The notes beneath the pieces were generated by a model. That model was not told the origin of the DNA, ran no database searches, and saw only the letters and a list, made by a program, of their open reading frames with translations. DNA of 64,000 bases from Lineus longissimus (lineage: Eukaryota > Nemertea > Pilidiophora > Heteronemertea > Lineidae). The stretch covers positions 14,381,431 to 14,445,430 of the forward strand of contig NC_088322.1 in the NCBI RefSeq assembly GCF_910592395.1, given 5' to 3'. The first letter of the stretch is position 1. Each line of letters starts with the position of its first letter. Shown here one piece after another: positions 13,463-25,779 of this stretch. Position numbers and translations under genes: made by a program.

Positions 13463-15939
13463 AAAACTAACTGATAGTTCTACCTTAAAACATAAAGCTT
13501 TGAGGTTTTTGATCTTTTGATCTCTCCGGAGGTGCTGAAAGGCGCTGGTCGCTGATTATTCCTCGCCGTAATGACCTCCTTAACCTATGCAAAGACTAGC
13601 ACCATTAGCTCGCAACTTGCGAAAAGCCATATCTTCCCTGTGTGTCATTATTAATGTCCCTAGGCCACCTGCGCCGGGATTGGCAGTTGTTCCTTTAGGA
13701 TTCTGGTCCTGCAGGGCCAATCAGATAAATTTCAGTGGTGTGGTTTGGCCCTTAGTGTTTGCTGGAAGTAGAAAAAAGGTCCCTGAAAAAAGTCAGTAAT
13801 CAGTGAAATGGACTTCTCAGATCAGAGCAGTGTATCACTTGTCGCGAAGAGAAATTCTTGTGTCAATTTCTGTTGCTTGCGTGAAAGCACTGCTCATTCA
13901 TTTCTGATGAGAAACATGTAGCCCTCATTTATTTTAGCTGAACACTAAGATGGAATTTCTTGGGGCACTCCGGTAAAAAGTTCATCTAGGAATTCAAAGA
14001 GTACCGTAATTCTTACTCTGTTAACAATATGCTGTGCTGTTCCAACATGTGCTCTTCTGATAAGTAAGCTGTTGGGTTCATGTGACTATGAAAAGAAAGA
14101 ACTTCAATGGGAAGAATATTTATTGTAATTCATTGCAGATGGTACCAGCAACAGCAGCGCGTTGGCTTTTCCGCATATCTTCTTGATCCAACTCTTACAC
14201 AATCTCGACTTCGTCTTGCACCATTGAATCACACCCACCTCAACATTGGCAGTCCAGTACCGATATCCCCACCTTTGACCACCGCCTCCTACTCTGCCCG
14301 ACTTGCCTGATCAGCATACATCCAGCGACTATCTAAAGGTCTTAAAGGCAGATCCCTATCTGCTACAACATCAAGAGAATTCGTTATGTCGTTTTGTTTG
14401 ATGAGTCAACGCTTGACGTGTCCTCCATAACATAGTTTAATCCAGCTGCATCTTCCAAATAACTGCTGAGTATGTCTTCGGCCTTTCAGGGTTGACAGAA
14501 ATGCCTGTTATTTTCCTAAATAGTCTGAGGAGTGCTGAATCAGCTCCCTCCCCGATGAGCACTTGCTCTCAATATCTTGCCATTGACCCCACCCTCTGTT
14601 CACCAGCATAAACCCAGTAACTCTGAAGGCAGATCTGTTGTCTCAGAAAACATAAAAAGGAAGCATTTATGTTGTAAGGATAGGTGAGGCCATGCGACTG
14701 ATGTTTCCCTCATAGTGTTTAATCAGAACATTTTCGAAGCACATCAAACACGAAAATCAGATATATCCGCAATTTCTCTGGTACAAGAAAAATAGCAAAG
14801 GCACTTTCGTTGTCGCCTCGGTCGTTCACCTACAGACAACGAGCATTGTTTTTTTTGGTGTAACATCAGGCAAATGCTACGGTAGTTTGCTTAACACAGG
14901 CTTCGATCGATTAAATGTATGAGAATTGTCATCAACAAGCAAAAGTATGTTGTTGTCTACTCCATCCATTACAGTACCGAAATCCATTACCAGCAACCTT
15001 TTAGTTTTATGAGCAAGAAGTGGATGGGGTCAGATCAACAACCGTTGAAAAAAGCTTTCGTCGAAGTCCACTTGTGCTCTCCAGCCTTTATGAAGAGTTA
15101 TCAAAGTTCTAAATCGCACATTTCTTCGACATTGTTGACTAACTTTGCCCTCTGCGCTACTTTCAGTGCAAATTGTGAAATGTTTCTTTGAAGGTTCTCA
15201 TTTGTTGATGGGTCTTAACGGCGCTTAGCAAAAACAAATGCCGCTTTTTATTGTCCCACTTTTCATCAGTGAGAAAGGAATTGAGAACTTGGCAAACTAT
15301 GTTAATTTCTTTCACTTGGTAAAGAGAAAGCTTTCTATATGTGTTGAGAGTTTGACGTGGAGGCTTGGGCTTTATCAATGGACAGCCTCAGCTATTGGTC
15401 AAAGCTGCTGTTAGGAAGATGAGACTTGCGGAAGATGTGCATTGGTTCGTTTCTTTTTCAGAACAAGGTGAAGGGGTTAAGCCTAAATGGTTAAGCATAT
15501 CAGGATACCAATGGTCTTTGTCTAATACTCCCCAATTCTTATCGAGTATATGATAAACCCATCTGTGCATTTATATCGTCCGAGTGCCATAGAAACAATA
15601 TTTATAACTAAAATAAATGTCATGAAATGCCCTCATCTATAACTGTTCATGGAAAATAGATGACATTTCTTTTGCTTGCTAAGACGTTGTTGCATGATCT
15701 GGTGAACTGCTTGGCTGGTCTCGATGAACTCAATAACATGGTTCGTTGGTATCAGTACATCCAAAATGACAGTTTGCTGAGAGGAACTTTAAATTTGAAT
15801 GTAAAACCTTCCGTTGATAATTGAAAGTAGTGGAAGTTGCTAGAGGGGCATTATTGGTTGCTTTTGATGTGCGATAATTCATCTTGGTCGCCATAAAGCT
15901 AGTCCTTGATGCAGGTTTCTAATGGCCAGAACTCCTCCC
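13463..15939. other. No firm gene; a few coding-like scraps
   Basis: A minus-strand open stretch of about 43 codons (14437-14568) has coding-like residues (ADSALLRLFRK, then VNPERPKTYSA). It is flanked by stops and I do not recognise it; it may be transposon debris. CAGCATA-type words at about 14312 and 14603 with similar flanks suggest another diverged repeat. The 15340-15560 interval is open on both strands without a domain match. Confidence 0.3.
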
Positions 15940-16283
15940 TCAGGCTGCTACATGTAGTTCTGGGCATTTTGTCAGGATGTGATTGACAGTCATTGGCTGA
16001 GCTCTGGTGCGGCGAAGGTCGTTTTCTTCTCTCCAGAACTTGTGGTGCAGATGTTGTTAAAGTCTGCAGTGGGCAGCTTGGGGGCGGAATAAGATGACCT
16101 GCTCCCCTCTGGTGAGATCGCGATGGTTGTTGTTATCATATCCAAGGTGATTGTTCTTCCATTTGGCATTGGCTGCTGTCTTGACTTTTGTCTTCTTCGT
16201 AGGACATGTTCCTTCCTACTCCTTTCCTCTGCGAGACGGTCGGCTCTCCCGTTGCTATTGATGTTGCAGTGGGCTGGTATCCA
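15940..16283 (-). pseudogene. RNase H / C-terminal fragment of a non-LTR retrotransposon
   Basis: On the minus strand the sequence starts with WIPAHCNINSNGRADRLAEE. This fits the C-terminal RNase H signature of many LINEs, W.PGH..I.GNE.AD.LA, and keeps the H and D. After a frameshift it continues as RDLTRGEQVILFR and AAHCRL, an internal stop, LHHKFWREEND, and TVNHILTKCPEL. This is the usual R.EQV.LFRLR.GHCRL...HK...C...TVEHIL..CP tail that follows RNase H in these elements. The coding stop is at 15940-15942. It is a 5'-truncated, frameshifted relic. The + strand ORFs over 16123-16642 are shadows or chance. Confidence 0.72.
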
Positions 16284-16299
16284 CTATTTTGCGGCACGA

Positions 16300-18550
16300 C
16301 CTTATTGTTGTTATTGCACAGTTCTACCTTACTGCGGGATTGAAGAAGGTGAATTACGGTTTATGTAAAAACTCCGGAGTTTTGAAGGGGTTGACTACTG
16401 TTCATGACGAGGGCAGTTCTTGTTCAGAGAATGTCTCATTTTCTCCATTTTTGCGCACGTTATCACTTCATTTGCAAATGTATTGTATGTGTGAATCTAT
16501 GGATGCTTCCTGGGCACCCATTACACTATCTCTGATTGAACTATTACCAGCACTAATGAAATTGCTGCTATTGAATCAACAAACCAATATGCTGCTGAGT
16601 GATGCATATCATAGATGTAGTTTCGTTGTGCATTTGATGTGATGTTGAATTTCTAATTGAATATATTGTATAAAAGACAGTTAATATATTGCTGATGTGA
16701 TTGATTTTCTGTCCGGCTTGTTAATCATTCGTGGTTGTTTATTACGATAAAACAAACAAAATGTCTCAAATAGCACGATGCAAGAAGAAATGTAATTTTT
16801 TATTTGTAGAGCTTTGAAAATACCAAACCATCGATATAAAGGACATGAGTGAAGCACTCAATATCGTCAGTGACCAGTTGACATGATGTCTGAAATACCA
16901 AAAAATTATGAAACCTTTGTTTTCTGAGTTACTCGATCTATCATGCATTTTCTGAAGGAGACTTGTGATTGGGTTGCCCGCTTATCCTAAAAAATCTGTT
17001 TCGAGTGTTAGCTTTGTCGAAACGTGATACAACTTACGACATTCTATATGCTCAACATTGACCATATAGCCATTTGTACCATGTTGACTGAATTACCACT
17101 GGTAATGAAATTGTGGCTTTATCACTGGTAACCGGAGACACTCTGGAATACAAAATGACATGCAAAATAAGCTTGTACTATGGTTTCCATGAGTATCCTC
17201 ATAAAGTAATCAGTTGGGCCAAGAAAAAATTCCGACGACGCCAAAGGATATATTCTCGATAATTTTTGCTCGTCCCTACATTGGTTGCCAGATTCTGTTC
17301 TCATTTAGTAATTTATCGTCACCCTCATAAAATAAATTTTGCCAAATTGATATTTTCGCCTAAGTCAGCTTATTTGGCACATAATCTGTTGAATACGTCG
17401 GGCTCTAGATGGGGGTGTGTGCAAAGGGTTCGAACCGAGACTTGTTCCTCTGAACGAACCGGGGGTTGGTTTTTGGGTTGGTAATGACCATGGTGCCACA
17501 TAGTCCTTTGTAGGAGACGTAGAGAAAGATATTATGTACGTACGGCTTGTACCTTGGGCTTCTTTGACCGGCTAGAGGGGCTAGAAAATGCAAAGTCGAA
17601 CATTGTTCATCCGACAAGAATACAACTCAGTATTGTAATCTAACAGCGGGTGTTAGGTGGTGGAACAGCTTCCTCTGGGGATCAGGAGGTAAGCCTTTTA
17701 CAGGAACAGACAGGGCTGTTGCTTTTTTTCACGGGAGAGAAACCATCAAAGCGATGATGACTTTGCGGACCTGAATGGCTTGCTCATTAGTAGGAATCAT
17801 TATCGGATAGCCTTCAGAGATTGCTGAGATCAGTTCCATCAGGTGTATAGGGTTGCTTGGGACCAGCGCTTTCTCAACAGAGATCAGCCTGAAGGAACTC
17901 AATCCGAAATGCGCTGTTGCCTTTGTTCACCTTAGAGTGTATTCAATACATTTAGAAATAATCAGAGGCAAATTGTGTGCTGTGATGCATTATCTTTCCA
18001 TGTTTGGCATTAAGGCTGCTGACAGATATGGTCTAGTATTTTGATCATGTGCAGTAATCTAATAATTCGTTCCCCTAAATGGTGCCTTCAGCAGTCTTTG
18101 TCATATAAATGTTCTACTGAGGATTCGTGATGTTTCCACCATTAAAAATGGACGATTAGATTCACATGAGGCACACAATTATTGCATTCAGCCAGCATTG
18201 TTAAATCTTTTAAATGGCATGCTGGCACCCTGGATGCATAGCATGCGGGACTCCTGCCATGTTATGGTCAACTCCGGAGTGTTAGATATGGCATATATCT
18301 CGTTTTGCACGACACTCTTCATTTATTGGCATAACAGTACTAGTATGTAGTGCGTGTACATTGTATGAGAGATGTTATCGATTCCCATTTAATTCCATAT
18401 GCATCTGCATTTGATTCAATTATGCAGATTTGATACTATAGCTAATGACATTTGATATCATTACTATTAATGCTAATGTAACCTATACGTGTTACAATGA
18501 GGCATTTATAGTACTTGGCTTATTCTAATTGAAATACACGAGCATGCAAA
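16300..18550. other. No firm gene
   Basis: The + strand ORF of 117 codons at 16289-16642 has no domain and partly overlaps the antisense retroelement relic, so I do not call it. A + strand open stretch at about 17568-17775 (some 69 codons, no early ATG, with VRWWNSFLW) is coding-like but unrecognised. A donor-like GGAG|GTAAGC lies inside it at 17689. The word CACGACACTCTTC at 18308-18320 links to the left part of the window. Confidence 0.35.
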
Positions 18551-18718
18551 TATACCCCATTTCTCACCGTTACCAATTTATATACTCGGATGGAGTAGGG
18601 CAAGTTTGACAAAGATACTGCCTTAAAGTCTTGCGCAAAGTTTGGGATCTGAACCAAGGACCCCTGAACCACAAGCCGAGAGTCCGAGCTACCGTCTTGT
18701 CCACAGCGGCTCCGGAGA
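18550..18718 (-). repeat. tRNA-derived SINE (minus strand)
   Basis: On the minus strand, an A-box-like TGTGGACAAGACGG (complement of 18692-18705) is followed by a tRNA-like anticodon arm and then a good B box, GGTTCAGATCC (complement of 18645-18655). The body that follows has TTTGCGCAAGACTTTAAGG, then a pyrimidine-rich part, and ends near 18560 with TATAAATTGGTAAC. The head plus a short body of about 170 bases is the normal SINE layout. Part of the + strand reading frame at 18642-18911 is simply this element read backwards. Confidence 0.6.
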
Positions 18719-18719
18719 T

Positions 18720-21360
18720 GTCATGGTCTTACGTAGCGCTTCCTGTCATGAGGACAGTAATGATTATTTAACAGACCATGGCCACTTCGTCGACCTCTTC
18801 CTTTTAAACTCGGTCGGTACATACCACGATAAAGTCGAGATCGTTTCCCATCGGAAATCAGTCAATCAAACTGACAAGCCCATAGAAATTCCAAGCGAAA
18901 GTGGTTCATAATTCAAAACAGTCTTCCATGAAACTTTTAATGAATAACACGCGATGAATCATGTGATCTTAATTTCTGATGCGTGGTGAAAGGCTTCGCC
19001 GGTAACCGGCAAAACGTGACGCTCAACTTGATTAAGTCCTTTCTACCGTTGCCAGGAGTTGATCATCAGGAATTTGGTTGGTAATTCATCACCCTTTTTA
19101 AACCTTTACCCTTATTTAGAACCGCAGTCAACAGCAGAAACCTATAGAAACGATCCCTATAGAAAATATGTGATGATGATTTTTATATTAGTCTTTTTTG
19201 CAGTAGTTTAGTCATTATTTTTTAGGCGTCGTGATGACACGACGACATCATCTAAAAAAGCTGTTATAGGACCAGCCTACCCTTACCTTTGGTCCAGCTG
19301 TTACGTCGTTTTATCGTATTGTATAGGCCTAGTCAGAGGTCTGCAATGAGTGTGTAGACTATACGTGAATTTTGGTTAACTTTGCAGGAATGAATGCCAC
19401 AATACAGGTAATGTTCACTCAACTTTCCAACTTTGAAACCTCGAGAAGAGGGTAATGTTCAGGTAATCCTTTTAGGAACCCTTCTACACTGGTGCATAAG
19501 CTACTAGCTTTAGTTACTGTTTCAAATGTTTTCCATGGTCGTCAACTTCTTCTGAATCGGACATATGTCTACTTAAGAATTTTACTAGAATTTAAAACCA
19601 GCGAAATCGGGTCATTTTCATTTCAAACTTTTACAGCAGTGCCAGCGATGTTACTAATCCGGTATCCGGTATCTCCATCTTCGGGGTCTGCGTAGTACTG
19701 AGGTTTCCTATTGATCCATGACGTTCTACCATCAGCTCAGAGCGACGATTTCACTTGCTTTGTAATGCAGAAGTGTCTCCATCAATTGGGCTGCGGCTGA
19801 GCTAAATTCACCAAAGCTACCTCATTAGCAACCGGTGTTATACTCAGTTCTAAGTGTTATTTTCGAGTCACTCTTGTTCCCTAAAGGTATCTATTTCCTG
19901 CATTTACATGTAGTTTCAGAAATTTTATTGACTTAAGAGCTATGTGCAAACAGGTGCCTGGACAACAAACAGTCTGTTCGCATAAAAGTGGGGATCATGT
20001 GAGGACAAAAGCAAGGATGAAACCTGCTTTCATTCACCTTTCATTCTGGACGATGGTGCACTTCTGATGATACCCCAACTCAATTCATATCCAACTGGGA
20101 AATCGAACACGGAAGCTTTTCCAGTTGTGAACAATGTCGAGTTGTTGGCAGTCGTGACTCCCTAATTGACTAATCAGGTCCTTGTCAACATAATCAAATG
20201 GTACGTAGGTCAACCCAGACCACCTATGTCAGCCCTCAAGCAGGAAGCATAAGTATGCAAAACTTCGTCAGCGTTATGTTACACGCCATGTTCAGCATGA
20301 GATACTCAATAAATTTATGGTCTTGGATCCTCCTACGCTTGGAGGAACAAAACTGTTATTATGTCTAAACAACCGATATATCTAATGGTTAGGACAATGG
20401 CATGAGGAGCAGTTGATCAACTACGCTTGTACTTAACCTGCCGTTTTGTAAGCGAAGAAGTCAACTGTATAATGTATCACAAAAATTAGCTTAGGCCAAC
20501 GAAGTAAGACGACATTTTAGGTTTTCGTTAGCATGTACCCTAATTTGACTTCGGAACCGCATATAATGTAGATAACGTTTTCTTATTCTTTAAAAATACA
20601 AATCACTTCAGAGACGTTGATGGAGAACATGAAACCACTCAAAAAATATATCTTTATCAGCTTCAAACTAACAAGTTGTGCTTCTTCAGCAATTAGCTAC
20701 GACAAATAAAGCACATATTTCTTTCTAGCGTAAATCTAAGTCTAGTGGCGGGTTCGTTTAAGGGTGGTCAAGATCGGTTAGGGTCAGTGGTTCTTTTGGC
20801 AAAAAATACGAGGTTTAAAATTCCTTACTAAGTCTTGAAAGTGGGTTACAAGAGGCATTGAAACTAATTTCAGTGGCCTCGGCATAACAATAGGTAATTC
20901 GGTGCCTGGACCAAAGTAACTCTATCATTATCGGAAAGACATCAAAGGACTGATCAAAAATGAGTCTATGAACATTCCAGGGAAGTTTGAGGTGGTTGTT
21001 GGCTTTATTGTCTTTGACAAAATTGGAGAAATACAGAATTCCACCCGGAATTGGCTCGGCTCGGCTATTCCTGTAGCATTATAGACGCAACATCAGAAAT
21101 AATATTCACTTAAGTATGTGTATGGTATTGACATTCTGGGGTCTTGTACTCGAAGTGGAAAATAACCACATTGCCTTTGAGAAAATCTATAACGTATTTC
21201 TTTGGGCGGGAAATACTTCTGTATTTAGCAGTATATTTTCCGTAGCCGCAGGCTCTTTTTCCATGATGGCTGATACGAGTAGAAATAAGATGGTTTTACT
21301 TAGAAATGCCTCGTCTAAATGTACATGAAGTTTTCAGTAAAAGCATTACCCTTTCTTTTT
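18720..21360. other. No gene seen; one foldback and one possible microexon
   Basis: A small foldback sits near 19217-19259: TTTTTTAG ... CGTCGTG ATGA CACGACG ... CTAAAAAA, with a bulge on one side. At 19388-19407 a 20-base segment is framed by TTAACTTTGCAG and CAG|GTAATG. It fits a splice-site-bounded microexon on the + strand, but chance is quite possible. Otherwise the sequence holds only short random reading frames. Confidence 0.35.
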
Positions 21361-21364
21361 TGTA

Positions 21365-21464
21365 TTTGCATTTTAATCCTGTTTCTAATCTTTCCCCAAT
21401 TTGTATTATTTCAGGTAAGTTTGATTGCTCCTTACTTGATTCAAGTTGTTAAAAACGACCTCGG
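21365..21464 (+). other. Recursive splice site with short recursive-splice exon
   Basis: A long pyrimidine-rich tract ends in TTATTTCAG and runs straight into GTAAGTTTG, so the 3' and 5' splice sites meet at 21414|21415 with no exon between. This is the ratchet-point layout known from long introns of Drosophila and vertebrate genes: the intron is removed in steps and the site restores a donor after the first splice. A second donor, CTCG|GTGAGA, follows at 21463|21464 and would define a 49-base recursive-splice exon. It agrees in strand and form with the sites at 31729, 42589 and 63487. Its presence implies an upstream + strand exon before this point. Confidence 0.7.
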
Positions 21465-22045
21465 TGAGACATTGACCTAAGGAAGGATCTTTATGCTAAA
21501 ATCGTAGGTGGAAGGTTTTTTCACTACCCCTATCATTTTTATCATTACGCAAATAAATATATTACTTGCGAGATACTTAACTTTTATAGCGAGTGAATAT
21601 CAATATCACTAATGATGTCGCCGATCTTCGAAATCTACACGAAATTAGAATTCTATTCTTTGGTCAAAAGTTGTTATCTGGTACTTCCAACTTGTGAAGT
21701 TAATTCATAAGGCGGGTAACAGACTTGCTGAACATGCATGGTTAAATAACAACCTATAACTTATCTCTGGACCATCGGTGGTGCTAATTTGATAAGAATT
21801 GATGTCTTGTATCACATAGCTGGACTCTTTTTGTACTTGTTCAGTCCTGACAGCCAAAGTGTACTACCAATCTGGTTATACATGTTCTGTGCCAACCACC
21901 AAACAGGACTGCAACACCTCTTATACATGTACAGCACTTTTGTATCTGGTCATGGTTCCACAAAATTGTAATAGACTATAGCCAAGAACTTCAGCACGGA
22001 GCTGGCATAGCGTTCTAGGCAGTTTCCAATACCTAGCAACAGGCT

Positions 22046-22745
22046 GCACTGGGACGACTTAGACAGTTTGAAAAACTGTTTAGATTTATTAGAAAAGGAT
22101 TGTAGTCTTTCCACTGGGGGAGGACTGTTTCATCAGAATTCGGGACGCAATTTGTCGGTTTAACATATTTGGTAAGCGGGACAGGACTTGTGAGAATAAT
22201 CGTAATGAGGATGGTTTGTTAGATTTGGCAGTTCTGTGAGTGTTCTCAAGCGGATGGATTCTGGATTTGAAAGCACGTTTTATTCTTTGTTGGAGCTTAA
22301 TCCTTATGACTCTTGCCAAAATATTGTTTGGCAGAAATGTCTGTCTGGATGTGTGAGGAAGAGATGTCTTAAATTCGTTATGGCCGTGGAATTGTCATGA
22401 AATTTTAAGGGGTGTGTTTGTGGCATGTAGAAATTGTTATTATGATAATACTATTTGCGAAGGAATTGAAAAATTATATTCGTTTTTTTGGGACGATTTT
22501 GAGATTCAGTGGATATTTTGCCGTGTCCATTTTCATCTATGATGAGTCAAATTCATGTGCATTGTTCGAAAGCTCTGTGAAATTAATGAGAACAAGATAT
22601 CTCGAATTTTTTTAAAATCTCAAATTACCTCCGAGCCAAATCTTCTAAATTCGAAATTTTATTTACGTAAGGTTCAGTATCGAAAATAGATTTATAATCA
22701 TGAATAAGAATCAATGTGTGCGGTGTAATGAAAATATAATGTAGT
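22046..22745 (+). pseudogene. Decayed L1/Tx1-like reverse transcriptase C-terminus
   Basis: The + strand reads as a broken LINE ORF2 end. A thumb-like helix (LRQFEKLFRFIRKG) comes first. After frame changes come KRDRTCENNRNEDGLLDLAVL (the KR..LC...GGL.L.DL motif), then SVLKRMDSGFESTFYSLLE with LNPYDSCQNIVWQKC, and a stop at 22398-22400. Near 22700-22735, NKNQCVRCNE matches the C-terminal zinc-binding C..C.E motif that precedes the H...C pair in these proteins. Several stops and frameshifts make it clearly non-functional. The order of motifs is correct over 0.7 kb, which chance would not give. The palm domain with the catalytic aspartates is not present upstream. Confidence 0.62.
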
Positions 22746-22749
22746 TCAG

Positions 22750-25410
22750 TCAAATTGGATTCGTTTATTTACATGTAGCCACGCTGAGTGCACACTTTAG
22801 AACAATGTATTACTATGTACTTGTGGAACCCAGTGTATTGCACAAAAGGGGATGCATCAAACCTGTGCTAATGGCTAATGGCTAATGGCTAAATATTTGC
22901 CCTTGGAAAACCAGTAGTGAAAGTTTTCATTTAACCTAAGTAGTTCCATTTAGAGCTTTGGGGTGCTACTTAATGAAGCTGACAAAGCATTTTGCTCTTG
23001 ATTTCCAAAGAATGGTGTTCGCAACTGTGTGCCTTCAAGTATCTACCAAGCGGTTTCATACTATCAAATGATTTCTTTTGGGAATCTTGTTGTTGAGTTG
23101 ATGTACCATCAGGCGAACCGTTCATTACCACTTAAATTGGCTTGTTGACATTAGCTATCAGACCCTCAATTCTGCATACCCAGATATGCCAGAAGGGCCC
23201 ATCCGTAACATTATATCAACTCGAGCCAAACGGCCTTTCCTCTCCGAAGGCTCTTTACTGGCACCGCCAAACCTTTTGCATCTTTACCAGAATAACCCAG
23301 ATGCCGGTCAGCATTACTGTAGTTACCACGCGAAGAACGAATAGCCGATACCTAGGCAAGCCAACGGGCACATCAGTAACGATTTGTAACTTGTTGCTGG
23401 CTGAGATAAACCCAATCACATAGGATCCGTAGCCTTTGGCTGAAAGACTGACCAAAGGATGTAAGAAAAGTGACGCTAACTGAATTAGGATCGGAAGTTT
23501 TTTTCCAGCTGATAATGTTGAAGAATGATAATCGTTGATTGTCTTGGCTTGTCTTGTGTGGAGAACGTAAAGGAGCAGACATATGAAACGTCCGCCCCAG
23601 GCATGTTACCGGTTCGCCAGTTAATTCAATTTAGACAAGGCCTGACCCAGTAGCCTGTTCAATGAATGTGGACATTTAGCAGTCACTCTCACTGGTCAAC
23701 CTGAGCATCCTGTTTTCGAGGATGTAGTAAAGAATAGGGTACATCTCAATAGTACGCCGGTTAATAACATCCTTAATGAATCAACTAAACGTGTCGTTAA
23801 TCACGATCAATAAACATTTTAGGTGGAGAATACAGTCACTTTATTCATGTCACCAAAGAGGACTTCAAGCACAGAGCGCTCCCAATGTCGCCTTTGATGG
23901 TACAAGTTGAGATGTCGTATCATGTATAAATTCCATAGCAGTCTCAAAAATTCATTTACTCCCAAAGCAATGCAGACTAGCTGTAACTATAAAGAATGTC
24001 CCCAGACAGATTATTGGTGATGCTTAGAAAGACCTGACAGTACCCCTATGTTTGTCTATTCGATAAGATATTGGAAACTCGACTAAAGAAATAACACTCG
24101 CTTGTCTTTAAAACTGTTGATCGTCGTGCACAGTTTACAAGCACTGTTATTTCTCTTGACAATGTTGGTAGACTTTGAAGGCATTCTTAGAATAAACAAC
24201 ATTGTGGTGCTAGGGAAAAACAGGTTTTCAGTTACCGCGTCGTTAAGGCAGCTATATGCCATTGTTTCACGCTGTAGGGGCATAGGCCACCCTATTAGAC
24301 TTCGAAGGCATTCTTATGGTTTTTAGTGTCCATTTAACCATGCGGCTTGGCGCACAAACCATGGAACCTGCAAGTAAAACTGTTTTCTTTGCGTCGGATA
24401 TACATACTAACTGACTGCTTTACATCATAAGATAATATATGACATTATCATGATGTAATTGCTTCCGTTGCGTAAATCAACACCCAGTAACTCTCTGCAT
24501 GCGCATGCAGAAACATGCGAACTAGTATTAATATTTCCGTAATATTTTCTGAGCCGACCAATAATTGGTCTGGAAACCTTATACTCGGATGTTAGCGCAA
24601 CATCATTAGTACATTGTTTATGGCACCAGTATGTCATTATTGAAAGCTTTCGACTGAAAAATATATCTCAATTAAACCAGCAATGGGTCTTGGCGTACAC
24701 TACTATTGATGGATTTCTTTCTTTTGTCTGTGAGGAGTAAGATAGCGAAATATTGCGATGATTTTGGTAATAATACTCTTGCCACGGGAAACCTAACAAC
24801 ATAGGTCATATGATACATTTCTGGCTCTGCACTCTCAGAAATAAAGATTTTTGAGCTTTGAAAAACCGTTAAAGGTTTTTCGGCCAACAAACAGAAACTC
24901 TCACTTTTTTAAATGTCTACAGTGGCACTCTGGGCTGCTATACAGCTCTGGTTAGAACCGAGAGTCCATCTCCATAACCTGTAATCCACCAACCGAAAGG
25001 AATAGAATTAATTACATTCAACCAGTCAGTGTGTGGTTTTCCAACACTTTCCTCCTTTATGGACAGCTAGAGCCATTTACAGCATATTGCATATCCACTT
25101 GTGAATATTGAGTGCGATAAGCTTGAGAAATGGAAAGCATGTTGGAGCCTTTGGACATGCAAACCCCATGTTCTTTTCTATTTCTGGAATGGTAATAAGG
25201 AACTTGGTTGTCAGACTTGATGTCCGAATCGATTGCTGAGTCTACCATGTGATATTGTCCCGCTGAAATCTCACCTAACAACAGCCAAGTGGTGTAACTT
25301 TATGGGATATTCATAGAGTGGTGTGTTTTTTTCAGCTGTAGTAGGAACATTAAGTATGTTAAGAACATTTGTGGCCAGCGTACAAATTTGAACATTCAGT
25401 GAATGAGAAG
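22750..25410. other. No gene seen
   Basis: A short TAATGGC triplet-unit tandem repeat lies at about 22868-22892. Nothing else stands out apart from short reading frames on both strands without domains. Confidence 0.4.
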
Positions 25411-25416
25411 GTGCGT

Positions 25417-25770
25417 CTAGGGTTTAATGGTTCGATAACTTTTCAAGTGTATATAATTGACTATCATGACCTGTCTGTATACACGCAGCACTCCAACCTG
25501 ATGAGGCAGAGAGTTTCTGTGGAACATGATAAATAGTAGCCAGTTACTGAGTTGGTGGTACATTTCGAAGGCTCGCCAAATTGCCTCAGTGCCCTGGATG
25601 TACTCTAGTGTGTTATGGTAAAAGGCCATCGAAACAGGGTCCATTTGGGGCTCATGGTTTCGTATAATTTCCCAAGTGACGATCATATGTGCTACCAGTG
25701 TATCTTGCCGAATTTTTGGATGGGTCTTCTGGTGGATAATGTCCAGAATTGATGTGACTGCCTGTCGAGG
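25417..25770 (-). CDS. Unrecognised coding-like ORF (minus strand)
   Basis: An open frame of 117 codons runs on the minus strand from just after a TGA at 25771-25773 to a stop at the 25417 end, with the first ATG at 25684-25686. Codon choice is more gene-like than in neighbouring frames. The product contains a segment MDPVSMAFYHNTLEYIQGTE, followed by AIWRAFEMYHQLSNWLLF, with tryptophans and a helical look. I do not recognise a family, and the upstream part (HPKIRQDTLVAHMIV) does not settle it. It could be a relic of a transposase or retroelement gene, an exon of a nested minus-strand gene, or chance. Confidence 0.25.
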   Translation of the reverse strand, partial: PRQAVTSILDIIHQKTHPKIRQDTLVAHMIVTWEIIRNHEPQMDPVSMAFYHNTLEYIQGTEAIWRAFEMYHQLSNWLLFIMFHRNSLPHQVGVLRVYRQVMIVNYIHLKSYRTIKP

Positions 25771-25779
25771 TCAACAACG

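Noticed and set aside
16289-16642. 117-codon + strand frame
   Set aside because: It starts at the edge of an antisense LINE relic, has no domain and has a chance-like composition.
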